A stretch of 16,392 bases of DNA from JBJHCA01 sp050485785 (lineage in GTDB: Bacteria > Bacteroidota > Bacteroidia > Chitinophagales > Saprospiraceae). This document shows, piece by piece, positions 1 to 7,455 of this stretch; the stretch's first letter is position 1; the number at the start of each line of letters is the position of its first letter. The stretch lies in contig JBJHCA010000073.1 of the NCBI GenBank assembly GCA_050485785.1, positions 1-16,392 of the forward strand, in the 5' to 3' direction. Position numbers and translations under genes: made by a program. The notes beneath the pieces are model-generated. The model ran no database searches and was not told the origin of the DNA. It saw only the letters and a program-made list of their open reading frames with translations.

Positions 1-8
1 GCCTTCAG

Positions 9-16
9 TATATTTG
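9..16 (+). promoter_or_regulatory. Probable -7 box (TATATTTG) for the biotin carrier gene
   Basis: TATATTTG matches the Bacteroidota -7 consensus TAnnTTTG. It lies 38 bases before the ATG at 55, which would give a leader of roughly 30 nucleotides. The matching -33 TTTG element would fall outside the left edge, so only half of the promoter can be judged. Confidence 0.4.
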
Positions 17-54
17 AAGCCAGGGTTTTCATCGTGATTGGAAAAACTTAACCC

Positions 55-504
55 ATGTATAAAGCACGTATCAGAGATGACTTTGAGTTTGATATAGACC
101 GTGAAACTGCAAGGCAACTTGATATTATAATGCTTCCTGACGGGCGTTATCATATGCAGCACAATGGCAGATTATTTACTATCGAAGTAGTGGATATTGA
201 ACCCGAACAGAAGGTCTATACACTCAGAATCAATGGACATGTGATCCGCATAGATGTGGATGATGAATATGAACAGCTGGTTCGTGCGTTGGGCATGGAT
301 AAGATCAACCAAAATCAGCTGAATAAAGTTACAGCACCCATGCCCGGCATGGTAACATCGGTATTAGTCAGCGAAGGAGATACTATTGAACAGGGTACGC
401 CCCTGCTTATCCTCGAAGCGATGAAAATGGAAAACATCATCAAGTCGCCGGTGGTTGCTACTATTCAATCAGTTGCAGTTTCAGCCGGTCAGGCTGTTGA
501 ATAA
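55..504 (+). CDS. Biotin carboxyl carrier protein (acyl-CoA carboxylase subunit), C-terminally shortened by a stop codon
   Basis: This 149-residue protein is a biotin carboxyl carrier of the type used by acetyl- or propionyl-CoA carboxylases in Bacteroidota. Residues 1-80 form the family's beta-rich N-terminal region. Residues 90-149 are the biotinyl domain, with APMPGM at 94-99 and EAMKMEN at 121-127, where the lysine between the two methionines is the biotinylation site. The stop at 502-504 (TAA) falls before the family's usual ending, VEKxxLLIxF. If that TAA is read as a sense codon, the same frame continues as VE-x-NALLVSFG and stops at 529-531. The gene therefore looks like a full-length carrier with a late A-to-T nonsense change (AAA to TAA) that removes the last strand of the biotinyl domain. 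The family assignment is certain; whether the product is functional is not. It is convergent with the lipoprotein gene ending at 555. Confidence 0.9.
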   Translation: MYKARIRDDFEFDIDRETARQLDIIMLPDGRYHMQHNGRLFTIEVVDIEPEQKVYTLRINGHVIRIDVDDEYEQLVRALGMDKINQNQLNKVTAPMPGMVTSVLVSEGDTIEQGTPLLILEAMKMENIIKSPVVATIQSVAVSAGQAVE

Positions 505-554
505 AATGCACTGCTTGTCAGCTTTGGGTAGAACCTTAAACCGATGCAATGCAA

Positions 555-1196
555 CTATTGGAACGGGGAACCCAGCAATACTCTGAACAGATTTTGCGAT
601 ACCCTTCTGGCCTCTCCGTCACAAGGATGTTCGCTGACGAATTGACAAATGTCGAGACGATTGGTAACAACCCTTCGCTCTGTGCCTATGGGAGTGGCAA
701 TTTTTGTGGAAACACCGGTGGAATAGGCCGGAGAGCCTGAAGTGCCGGTAATTTTCAACTCAATTTTTTCGGCATGTCTGGTCCTCCATTTGTCTGCCCT
801 CGGATGGAGCAGAAGTATGAGCCTGAAATCAGGATGTAACTGATCCGGGGATACTTCGACATCCTCGTTCACGATATAAAGCTGATGATTAGGGGCCACA
901 TAGGCTTTGCGGCCTGAAAGTGCCTCCCTGATCAGTTCTGAAACCTGCCGGGTGAGTACATTATCAATAGCGTCTTCAATACTCAGGTAATATGCGTAAA
1001 CCGGCACATCCCTTTCAATGTCTGCAGGTTTGGCCTGAAAATCAGCGCCGGATATCTGCTGGCGTACTGTTGGCGGAGCGGTGTCTGTATCGACAGCATC
1101 TTTTGAATCCTGGGCACAGCTTTGCCATACAACCATGCACAACAAAAAGCTATATCCAAAACTAAATCTCAATCTTTTACTGCCCCTGATTACCAT
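555..1196 (-). CDS. Putative lipoprotein of unknown function
   Basis: I do not recognise the family of this 213-residue protein. The N-terminus is basic (residues 1-10), then hydrophobic (11-26), then WQSC with Cys27. This would serve as a lipoprotein signal, although tryptophan at the -3 position is a poor lipobox. A polar, acidic stretch follows (residues 28-45), as is usual for a tether. The rest (about 60-213) has mixed alpha/beta character with no membrane segment and ends with two cysteines (about residues 183 and 191). The start lies 2 bp after the fabI stop, so the two genes are almost certainly co-transcribed and possibly translationally coupled. The gene converges on the biotin carrier gene. 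Its periplasmic or outer-membrane location is an inference from the signal sequence. Confidence 0.7.
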   Translation of the reverse strand: MVIRGSKRLRFSFGYSFLLCMVVWQSCAQDSKDAVDTDTAPPTVRQQISGADFQAKPADIERDVPVYAYYLSIEDAIDNVLTRQVSELIREALSGRKAYVAPNHQLYIVNEDVEVSPDQLHPDFRLILLLHPRADKWRTRHAEKIELKITGTSGSPAYSTGVSTKIATPIGTERRVVTNRLDICQFVSEHPCDGEARRVSQNLFRVLLGSPFQ

Positions 1197-1198
1197 AG

Positions 1199-2005
1199 CT
1201 ATTCGTTTTTAAAAATGGCCGGGTTGATACCCATGGCAGAGAAACCACCATCGTGATACAGATTCTGCATGGTGATCATTCGCGACATATCTGAAAACAG
1301 GAAAACGCAATAGGCAGCACAATCCCGGGCAGAAGCATTCCCCAGGGGAGACATGGTATCAGCGTAATCAAAAAAGGTATCGAAACCCTTAACTCCGCTA
1401 CCCGCAGTGGTTTTTGTAGGGCTTTGGCTTACGGTATTGACGCGAACCTTGTTGCGCAGCCCGAAATGATATCCAAAGCTGCGGGCAAAAGACTCGAGCA
1501 GCGCTTTGGACTCAGCCATTTCGCTGTAATCGGGAAACACACGCTGTGCGGCAATATAGGATAACCCAACAATAGAACCCCAGTTATTCATTGCATCCCT
1601 TTCATAGGCCACCTGCATCATACGATGAAACGAAACTGCCGAAATATCGAAAGTCTTCAGCATCCAGTCATGATTCAGACCGGTATAGTGCTTGTTTTTA
1701 CGAACATTGAGTGACATTCCTATGGAATGGAGTACAAAATCTATTTTGCCACCGAGATGGTTTCCGGCTTCATCAAACAAATTGGCAAGGTCATCATTAC
1801 TGGTAGCGTCAGCAGCAATAATTGGAGCATTACATTTTTCGCCAAGCTCCTGAATTTTGCCGAATCTCAGTGCAACCGGAGCATTGCTGAGCACAATTTT
1901 AGCTCCATGATCAACGCATTGTTCAGCAACCTGCCATGCAATCGACAAATCGTCGAGTGCACCGGTTATGATACCTCTTTTACCTTGCAGCAGTTTATCG
2001 GGCAT
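1199..2005 (-). CDS. fabI: Enoyl-[acyl-carrier-protein] reductase (FabI type)
   Basis: This 268-residue short-chain dehydrogenase/reductase catalyses the last step of each fatty acid elongation cycle, the NAD(P)H-dependent reduction of enoyl-ACP, in the cytoplasm. The N-terminal cofactor-binding region reads GALDDLSIAW (residues 15-24), the FabI form of the glycine motif. HSIGMS follows at 93-98. The catalytic pair sits in Tyr160-x6-Lys167, with the second conserved tyrosine (Tyr150) ten residues earlier, as in Escherichia coli FabI. SQSPTKTTAG (193-202) belongs to the substrate-binding loop, and HDGGFSAMG (251-259) is the conserved C-terminal end. Length and motif order match FabI, not FabL or FabV. 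It lies 56 bp after recN on the same strand and 2 bp before the lipoprotein gene. Confidence 0.96.
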   Translation of the reverse strand: MPDKLLQGKRGIITGALDDLSIAWQVAEQCVDHGAKIVLSNAPVALRFGKIQELGEKCNAPIIAADATSNDDLANLFDEAGNHLGGKIDFVLHSIGMSLNVRKNKHYTGLNHDWMLKTFDISAVSFHRMMQVAYERDAMNNWGSIVGLSYIAAQRVFPDYSEMAESKALLESFARSFGYHFGLRNKVRVNTVSQSPTKTTAGSGVKGFDTFFDYADTMSPLGNASARDCAAYCVFLFSDMSRMITMQNLYHDGGFSAMGINPAIFKNE

Positions 2006-2061
2006 AGCTTTGGTGTTAGGATTAACATTTTATGCGGGGCGAAAATAAGTTAAAATACGCA

Positions 2062-3729
2062 CTAAATTGTATTCATCTGAAGCAATTCTCCGGCATTGCG
2101 TATAGCTCCTTCAGATGGCGGGTCACCACTGAGCATTTTGGCCAGCTCTGTTATACGGGCACTACTGTCAAGCGTTTCCATTCCGGTGCGCGTTTTTCCT
2201 GCTGTTACGGTTTTTGCAATCCGAAGATGCAAATCGGCAGCGGATGCAATTTGCGGAGAATGCGTAATACAGATGACTTGATGATTTCGCGACAGCTTTC
2301 TCAGCCAGTGAGCCATCCTTAGCGAAATGGCCCCTGAAATGCCGGAATCAATTTCGTCAAACACCATGGTAGGCAGGTCACTTGAACGGGCTACCATACT
2401 TTTGATAGCAAACATCAGCCTGCTTCGTTCACCGCCTGATGCAATCCTCCCTATGGGGTGCATGGGCATTCCCGGGTTAGCAGAAAAAAGGAATGCCACC
2501 TGATCAGAGCCATTGGGCAACAATGTGCCGGCATCGGTAATGTCCACTTCAAAACGCACATGAGGCATGCCAAGATCGGCAAGCATTTCAATAACGTGCT
2601 GCTGTAGTACCGGGATCACATTTTTTCTTTGGGATGACATTTTGTGGGCTAACTCCGTTAGCTGTAAACGATTTTCCACAATCTGCGCATTCAAGTCATT
2701 CAGTTCTTCCTCAAGCCGTGCAATGCCGGTATTGGTTTTTCGAAGACCATTGGCCAGAGACAAAAGCTCGGCAGTAGTGGTAACCCTGTGTTTGGTGAGC
2801 AGGCGGTTGACGTTGTTGAGCCGCTCCTCGGTGATGGCAAGGCTTTCGGGGTCAGTATCCAGGCCATCGGCAAACTGATCCATTTCCTGAATCACATCAT
2901 CTATTTCTATCAACTGGCTGTTAAGCCGGCTAATCAGGCTGTCAAGGGAATCCGATACCCCTGAAAACTGTCTCAGGTCACCGATAACAGATTGTATAGC
3001 AGCCCTGACGCTGTACTCTCCCCCGTCGAGGCTTTCCATTACCCGGCTGCAGGTCTGTTTCAGGGCATCCGAACGCCGCAATAGCCTGACCTTTTGCTCC
3101 AGTACTTCATCTTCACCCTCTGCGGGAGCAAGTTCATCGAGTTCATTGAGCAGAAAATCATTATAATCTCTTTCCTTCAGCCTGCTTTCGAGCATTTCAC
3201 TGAGCCTGGCGTACTGCCTGGTATTGAGTTTCCACTTAGCAAACGTGGTTGTATACTGCTCTTTATCAATGTGGTTCTCAGCCAGGGAATCCAGCACCCC
3301 TGTCATGAACTCTGTTTTATCGAGCTCGTGGCTGTCAAACTGTTCATGGATATCGATAAGCCTGAGAGCCAGTTCTCGTAAGACTTTCAGATTTACAGGA
3401 CTGTCATTGATAAAGGCACGGGACTTCCCCTGTGCTGAGATTTCCCGCCTGATTATGCACACATTGCCATCATCATCGAGTTCATGGGCCTCAAAAAAAT
3501 CGCCCATTTGCCGCGTTCTGATGTCGAAACAACCTTCGATAATGCATTTGGAGTCCTGTTGAAACAAGACTTTTGAGTCAGCCCGGTCTCCAAGCAACAG
3601 ACCCAGTGCTCCTAAAAGAATTGATTTTCCCGCACCGGTTTCACCGGTGATCACGGTATGATGGGGAGAAAAGCTGATATCCATGGCATCAATAATGGCA
3701 TAATTCTTAATGGAAAGAGACTGAAGCAT
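2062..3729 (-). CDS. recN: DNA repair protein RecN
   Basis: RecN is an SMC-like ATPase of 555 residues that acts in double-strand break repair. Walker A is GETGAGKS at 29-36, next to the N-terminal YAIID motif. A long helical region of about 160-400 forms the coiled-coil arm. The ABC signature is SGGERSR (431-437; the more common form is SGGELSR). Walker B with its acidic residues is VFDEIDSGISG (456-466), followed by the switch ITHSPQIA (488-495). Residues around 133-138 read IHEQFD where IHSQHQ is more usual; I have seen this variant in other Bacteroidota and treat it as lineage variation. The ATG at 3729 gives the canonical start MLQSLSIKNYAIID. Upstream lies a 182-bp gap with its own likely promoter, so expression may be separate from the upstream bamD-to-PorD genes. 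Confidence 0.97.
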   Translation of the reverse strand: MLQSLSIKNYAIIDAMDISFSPHHTVITGETGAGKSILLGALGLLLGDRADSKVLFQQDSKCIIEGCFDIRTRQMGDFFEAHELDDDGNVCIIRREISAQGKSRAFINDSPVNLKVLRELALRLIDIHEQFDSHELDKTEFMTGVLDSLAENHIDKEQYTTTFAKWKLNTRQYARLSEMLESRLKERDYNDFLLNELDELAPAEGEDEVLEQKVRLLRRSDALKQTCSRVMESLDGGEYSVRAAIQSVIGDLRQFSGVSDSLDSLISRLNSQLIEIDDVIQEMDQFADGLDTDPESLAITEERLNNVNRLLTKHRVTTTAELLSLANGLRKTNTGIARLEEELNDLNAQIVENRLQLTELAHKMSSQRKNVIPVLQQHVIEMLADLGMPHVRFEVDITDAGTLLPNGSDQVAFLFSANPGMPMHPIGRIASGGERSRLMFAIKSMVARSSDLPTMVFDEIDSGISGAISLRMAHWLRKLSRNHQVICITHSPQIASAADLHLRIAKTVTAGKTRTGMETLDSSARITELAKMLSGDPPSEGAIRNAGELLQMNTI

Positions 3730-3777
3730 GAAGGTGAATAGCTAGTGAATACCCAATTGGCTCTGAAAGCCATGACG

Positions 3778-3807
3778 CAAATATACGCGGTATTCCATAA
3801 GACCGAA
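3778..3807 (-). promoter_or_regulatory. Probable recN promoter
   Basis: On the minus strand, TATATTTG (3785 to 3778) is a perfect TAnnTTTG box. TTCG (3807 to 3804) lies 18 bases upstream as a one-mismatch -33 TTTG element. The leader to the recN ATG at 3729 would be about 45 nucleotides. It fits the unusually long gap after the PorD gene. Confidence 0.45.
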
Positions 3808-3813
3808 GGCCTG

Positions 3814-3838
3814 ATACCGGTCAAAATAATTCCGGTAT
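3814..3838. repeat. Inverted repeat upstream of recN
   Basis: ATACCGG (3814-3820) and CCGGTAT (3832-3838) are perfect 7-bp arms around an 11-base loop. The repeat lies directly upstream of the proposed recN -33 element and 74 bp after the PorD stop. It could be an operator for recN or part of a terminator for the upstream genes. No long T run follows on the minus strand, which argues against a simple intrinsic terminator. Confidence 0.35.
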
Positions 3839-3911
3839 TAAGTCTGAACCTCAATCAGCCTCAGGTCAGAACAGTCTGAAACATGAATGTAAGGCAGATT
3901 ACCGGGAGAAA

Positions 3912-4835
3912 TCAGGCACGCAAAACTTCGTACTTGGTGGCGTTTTGGGGATCGAGCCGTACCATTATTTGCTGTACACGCCGCTTTTGTTGAAGGGTAC
4001 TGCGTTTAAAAATTTCGACAATTTCATCGGATTTTGAAAATGCAAATGCATACATAACCAGGGAGTTTGGGAAGCTACGGTTAACCTGATCGATTTTTTC
4101 CAATGCTGCCAGCATGTTGACCCTGGCATCGTCGGGGTTGTCGTACATCATATCGAGGCCAGTGCGGTGATATTCGTAGTTAGCTTCTCTGAAGCCGCGC
4201 ATGCGCGGACTGAGCATGTTGTCGATAAGCCAGAACCGCGCTCTTGACCCGTCTGCAGAGCGCCAGCCAGTATAAGTGTCATAAGCACTGGCCGGCACCG
4301 TATTCACCACCATCTGTGCTTTCTGGAAATAAGCATCTCCACCCAGCAACGAAAAAGAGTCGTAATCAAGGCCAAGTATAAAATAGGCATAATATGCCAT
4401 CAGCGCTACCAGGTTATCGGTAAACGTATTTTCGGCATATTGTATGGGGTTATACTCCTGATAATCAAATACAATGTCACGGTCAAAAAAATTGAACATG
4501 GTGGTGTTGTAATTGCTGTTGTATGTTGGCCGGGCTGCCGTAACAGCCAGATCACCCTTAAACCGGGTATCCGACATTTCTTCGCGAATAGTAATATTAA
4601 AACTTACTTGAATCCGCTCTTCGGGCAGGAACACATCATCTGTCCACACCTGGCTGTTCATGAATTCATTCAGTGCTGCCTCAAGGGTTCTGAAAACCCG
4701 TGGATCAGTAGCTTGAAGCGCCGGTGCCTGAATACTGACTGAGGCGGTAAACTCCTGCGCACTGAGCGTGGCCGGCCAAAGCTGAGCTATGAGTACACAA
4801 CAAACTGCAATCAGTTTTACGTATGGATTCTTCAT
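3912..4835 (-). CDS. porD: DUF4835 family protein (PorD, type IX secretion-associated)
   Basis: This Bacteroidota-specific secreted protein occurs next to coaBC and recN in many genomes. The family is DUF4835, which current annotation links to the type IX secretion system as PorD. I am confident of the family, less so of the role. I chose the ATG at 4835 (307 residues) because it gives a clean signal peptide: MKNPYVK, a hydrophobic core, then LSAQEF with cleavage likely before Gln. The frame is open to 4922, which would add 29 residues ahead of the signal sequence and overlap coaBC; I consider that spurious. The mature part has the family's features: a short strand-rich start, QVWTDD, the N-Y-N-T-T-M-F-N-F-F-D-R-D segment, and YYAYFILGLDYDSFSLLGG in the middle. 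It lies 79 bp downstream of coaBC. Confidence 0.85.
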   Translation of the reverse strand: MKNPYVKLIAVCCVLIAQLWPATLSAQEFTASVSIQAPALQATDPRVFRTLEAALNEFMNSQVWTDDVFLPEERIQVSFNITIREEMSDTRFKGDLAVTAARPTYNSNYNTTMFNFFDRDIVFDYQEYNPIQYAENTFTDNLVALMAYYAYFILGLDYDSFSLLGGDAYFQKAQMVVNTVPASAYDTYTGWRSADGSRARFWLIDNMLSPRMRGFREANYEYHRTGLDMMYDNPDDARVNMLAALEKIDQVNRSFPNSLVMYAFAFSKSDEIVEIFKRSTLQQKRRVQQIMVRLDPQNATKYEVLRA

Positions 4836-4914
4836 GGTTAAATCTGTTTGACGTACATCCGGAAAACACATTACATATGGATGTCTGTTCCCTGAAATAC
4901 TTTCGATATTGCCC

Positions 4915-6147
4915 TCAATCAACGGCTTTGTCCATCAACATGTTGCTGATGAAATTTACTATTCTGTTGGCTACCTCCGTTTTTGACATCAAGGGCCAGG
5001 CTTCGGGGTCGCGATGAGCCGTAATCAGGGTAACCCGGTTAGTGTCAGTACCGAAGCCGGCACCTTCATCCTGCAGTGAATTTAACACAATGGCATCAAA
5101 ATTTTTGGACTTTAGTTTGAGCAATGCCTGGTCCAAGCCTGATTCACTTTCCAGAGCAAAACCAATGGAAATCTGATGCGGAGATTTAATCTTACCAAAA
5201 GCAGCCGCTATATCGGGATTTCTTACCAGTGTCAGCTCCAACCGGTCATCATGTTTTTTGATTTTCTGAATGGAAGGCTTTTCAGGGCGATAATCTGACA
5301 CGGCAGCAGCAAAAATGGCAATATCCGCATCAGCAAAATGCTGTTGACAGGCCTCCATCATCTCCTTTGCAGACAAAGCCGAAACGGTCTGTATTCCCGT
5401 ATTCAGGGTTTGGCCTGATACAGGGCCATGTACGAAAACAACCTGGGCACCTGCCCGTGCCAGGCTGTCAGCCAACGCAACGCTCATTTTCCCCGATGAA
5501 TGGTTGCTAATAAAGCGTACAGGATCAATGGCTTCTACGGTTGGCCCTCCTGTTAACAGTATCTTTTTCCCGGCCAGCACTTTTGAGGGCAGAAGAAATT
5601 CCACAATCAGTTCAAAGAGGTGCTCAGGTTCCGGCAAGCGGCCATAACCGGTTAAACCGCTGGCCAGCGGTCCAAATTCCGGAGGGATGACCCTGACATT
5701 AAATCCGTTCAAGTTTTCAATATTAAATCGGGTAGCAGGATGCTGCCACATATCCAGATCCATGGCAGGTATAACCCAGACCGGGCACCTTGCAGACAAA
5801 TACGTAGCTGTCAGCAGGTTATCGGCAAATCCACCGGCCATTTTTGCCAGGGTTTGAGCAGTGGCAGGCGCAATGACCATGAGGTCAGCCCACAGCCCCA
5901 AATCCACATGATTGTGCCACGCACCGTCATCGTGGATGGAGTCGTAAGCTTCATGGCCACTCAGGGTAGACCAAGTAGCCTTGCCAACAAAAGCCAGAGA
6001 AGATTCTGTGGGAACAACCCTGACTTTGGCACCGGCTTTGACCAGTAAACGCAATAAAAAAACAGACTTATAGGCAGCAATACTTCCGCAAATGCCCAAA
6101 AGTATCTTTTTTCCCCTCAGATCTCCTTGATTGGAAGGTAAGGCCAT
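4915..6147 (-). CDS. coaBC: Bifunctional phosphopantothenoylcysteine decarboxylase / phosphopantothenate-cysteine ligase (CoaBC)
   Basis: CoaBC carries out two consecutive steps of coenzyme A synthesis: joining 4'-phosphopantothenate to cysteine with CTP, then FMN-dependent decarboxylation to 4'-phosphopantetheine. The CoaC half (residues about 12-185) shows GICGSIAAYK (18-27), the catalytic histidine His80 in NHVDLG and PAMDLDMW (127-134). The CoaB half (about 193-405) shows GGPTVEAIDPVRFISNHSSGKM (200-221, in two adjoining blocks), KIKK (295-298), NPDIAA (310-315) and GFALES (329-334). Two CoaC positions differ from the E. coli enzyme: Asp130 stands where PxMN has Asn, and Ser163 (in ASGLTGYGR) stands where ACG supplies the active-site Cys. 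I recall the Asp variant as common in Bacteroidota; for the Ser I am less sure. The gene lies 40 bp after the omega subunit gene. Confidence 0.95.
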   Translation of the reverse strand: MALPSNQGDLRGKKILLGICGSIAAYKSVFLLRLLVKAGAKVRVVPTESSLAFVGKATWSTLSGHEAYDSIHDDGAWHNHVDLGLWADLMVIAPATAQTLAKMAGGFADNLLTATYLSARCPVWVIPAMDLDMWQHPATRFNIENLNGFNVRVIPPEFGPLASGLTGYGRLPEPEHLFELIVEFLLPSKVLAGKKILLTGGPTVEAIDPVRFISNHSSGKMSVALADSLARAGAQVVFVHGPVSGQTLNTGIQTVSALSAKEMMEACQQHFADADIAIFAAAVSDYRPEKPSIQKIKKHDDRLELTLVRNPDIAAAFGKIKSPHQISIGFALESESGLDQALLKLKSKNFDAIVLNSLQDEGAGFGTDTNRVTLITAHRDPEAWPLMSKTEVANRIVNFISNMLMDKAVD

Positions 6148-6187
6148 AAGTCAACGGGCAATTCCCGGCAGTAGGGAATCAGTTTTG

Positions 6188-6553
6188 TTATATAATGGTA
6201 CGTGTGTTGCGGCGAACGTTTTTTCTTGAACCTTCGGGGTATTCATAGAAAAGTTCACCGTTCAGGTATTCATAAGTGGCAATGGTGGCAGGGTTGGGCA
6301 ATCTTTCGTAGTATCGTGAAATTTCGATCTGCTCCTTGTTTTCCTGTACCTCTTCCAGCGTTTCTGTTTGAACAGCAAATTCTTCCAGCTTGCTGTGGAG
6401 TTCTTTTTTGAGGTCGTCTGATGTTTGACGAGCCCGGGCAGCAATGATATTAATGGTTTCGTAGATATTGCCGGTTTCATCTACCATTTCGGAGATATTC
6501 CGTGGTTGAGTACTGGGTTCCAGACCTGACACTCTTTGTTTGATATCTGACAT
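6188..6553 (-). CDS. rpoZ: DNA-directed RNA polymerase omega subunit (Bacteroidota Rpb6-like type)
   Basis: This 121-residue protein matches the Bacteroidota form of the omega subunit, which helps assemble and stabilise RNA polymerase around the beta' subunit. The recognisable core is GNIYETINIIAARARQ (residues 28-43), followed by LKKELHSKLEEF, the conserved helical region of the Rpb6/omega fold. The C-terminal part (about 80-121) contains NPATIATYEYLNGEL and a basic tail, as in other Bacteroidota omegas. The ATG at 6553 lies 3 bp after the bamD stop, so the two genes are co-transcribed and probably translationally coupled. The placement between bamD and coaBC is the standard arrangement in this phylum and supports the call. 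Confidence 0.93.
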   Translation of the reverse strand: MSDIKQRVSGLEPSTQPRNISEMVDETGNIYETINIIAARARQTSDDLKKELHSKLEEFAVQTETLEEVQENKEQIEISRYYERLPNPATIATYEYLNGELFYEYPEGSRKNVRRNTRTII

Positions 6554-6556
6554 AAT

Positions 6557-7360
6557 TCAGGATTTAAATCGGTTAAGTTCGTTGAGACTTTGAAATCTGA
6601 TATTGGATACTTCATTGACAAACCGGCTATCAGGGTGCAACTCCAAAAAGTCATCACACCTGGCGAGGGTTTCGTTGAATCTTTCTTCTTTTCTGGCTTC
6701 GATGCTGTTTCTGGCATACTCAAAATGAGCCCGGATGGTCAGGAATCTGATCTCTTCTGCTCTGTCGGTATCGGGAAAATCGCGTAGCATATTCTCAAAA
6801 GAATGGCTGGCTGCCTGATATTCTCTGATCCTGTAGTAGAGTTCACCCTGTGCAAAAGCCTTTTGTTCAAGCTTCATCCGCATTTCGTCAATGAGGCGAT
6901 TACATTCTTCCACCCTTTCACTGAAAGGATACATATTGACATAAAACTGGAGTCCGTCAATAGCTTCCTGGGTGTAGGTCTGATCAAGCCTGAATGAAGG
7001 AGCAAGCTTATACTTGCTGTAAGCAGACATAAACAGCGCGTCGGGAGCATGCTGGCTGTTGGGGAATTTATTGTAGAAATCCCTGAAATAGAAGGAAGCC
7101 AGAATATACTGGTTCATGTGATAGTGCGTATACGCATACTTAAAGTAAAGATCTTCCAGCTCTGCCCTTCCTCTGAGTAATGCAAGTAATTGATTGATGA
7201 GCGTCTGTGAGCGCATCCACTCACCTTTCTCATAATATTCAATGGATTTGGCAATTTTTAACTCTGTATCTGCCGATTTACGAATACGCTCAAACTCACT
7301 GGCACATCCGGAGAGTAAAATCAGGGCAAAAACCGACAATATACCGAGGGCTTTTTTCAT
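6557..7360 (-). CDS. bamD: Outer membrane protein assembly factor BamD
   Basis: BamD is the essential lipoprotein partner of BamA in folding beta-barrel proteins into the outer membrane. I start the gene at the ATG at 7360 (267 residues) because it gives a textbook lipoprotein signal, MKKALGILSVFALILLSGC with Cys19. The frame could begin three codons earlier at a TTG, but that TTG lies inside the proposed -7 promoter box. The mature protein is a run of TPR-like helical pairs, visible as repeats such as KYAYTHYHMNQYILASFYF, FPNSQHAPDALFMSAYSKYK and EYQAASHSFENMLRDFPDTD. The first gene of the bamD-rpoZ-coaBC-porD run, it lies 95 bp after prc. Confidence 0.93.
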   Translation of the reverse strand: MKKALGILSVFALILLSGCASEFERIRKSADTELKIAKSIEYYEKGEWMRSQTLINQLLALLRGRAELEDLYFKYAYTHYHMNQYILASFYFRDFYNKFPNSQHAPDALFMSAYSKYKLAPSFRLDQTYTQEAIDGLQFYVNMYPFSERVEECNRLIDEMRMKLEQKAFAQGELYYRIREYQAASHSFENMLRDFPDTDRAEEIRFLTIRAHFEYARNSIEARKEERFNETLARCDDFLELHPDSRFVNEVSNIRFQSLNELNRFKS

Positions 7361-7366
7361 AGGGCG

Positions 7367-7374
7367 CAAAGATA
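7367..7374 (-). promoter_or_regulatory. Probable bamD -7 box with a very short or absent leader
   Basis: TATCTTTG on the minus strand (7374 to 7367) matches TAnnTTTG exactly and is separated from the bamD ATG by only six bases (CGCCCT). If it is used, transcription starts at or within a few bases of the start codon. I see no clear TTTG at -33, so the promoter call rests on the -7 box and its position at the head of the operon. Confidence 0.5.
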
Positions 7375-7455
7375 CAATTTTATTGCAATGAGGTGACCAG
7401 CAATTTTTAACCTGTTCCGGATAAAAAACTGCTCAGCAAAACAAGGAAGCCGGGA

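Noticed and set aside
1..51. Possible 3' end of an upstream gene before the biotin carrier gene
   Set aside because: Two frames run in from the left edge (ending at 35-37 and 49-51), but neither short ending matches a carboxylase subunit or other family I know. A promoter box at 9-16 suggests the stretch is non-coding.
549..740. 63-residue plus-strand frame opposite the lipoprotein gene
   Set aside because: It lies antisense to a longer, better supported gene and has no recognisable motif. It is a by-product of the opposite coding frame.
3651..3854. 67-residue minus-strand frame upstream of and overlapping recN
   Set aside because: It overlaps the recN start in another frame and crosses the promoter box. 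The composition is not protein-like and it has no recognisable features.
4836..4922. N-terminal extension of the DUF4835 protein to 4922
   Set aside because: It would put 29 residues before a clean signal peptide and overlap coaBC by 8 bp. The ATG at 4835 is far more plausible.
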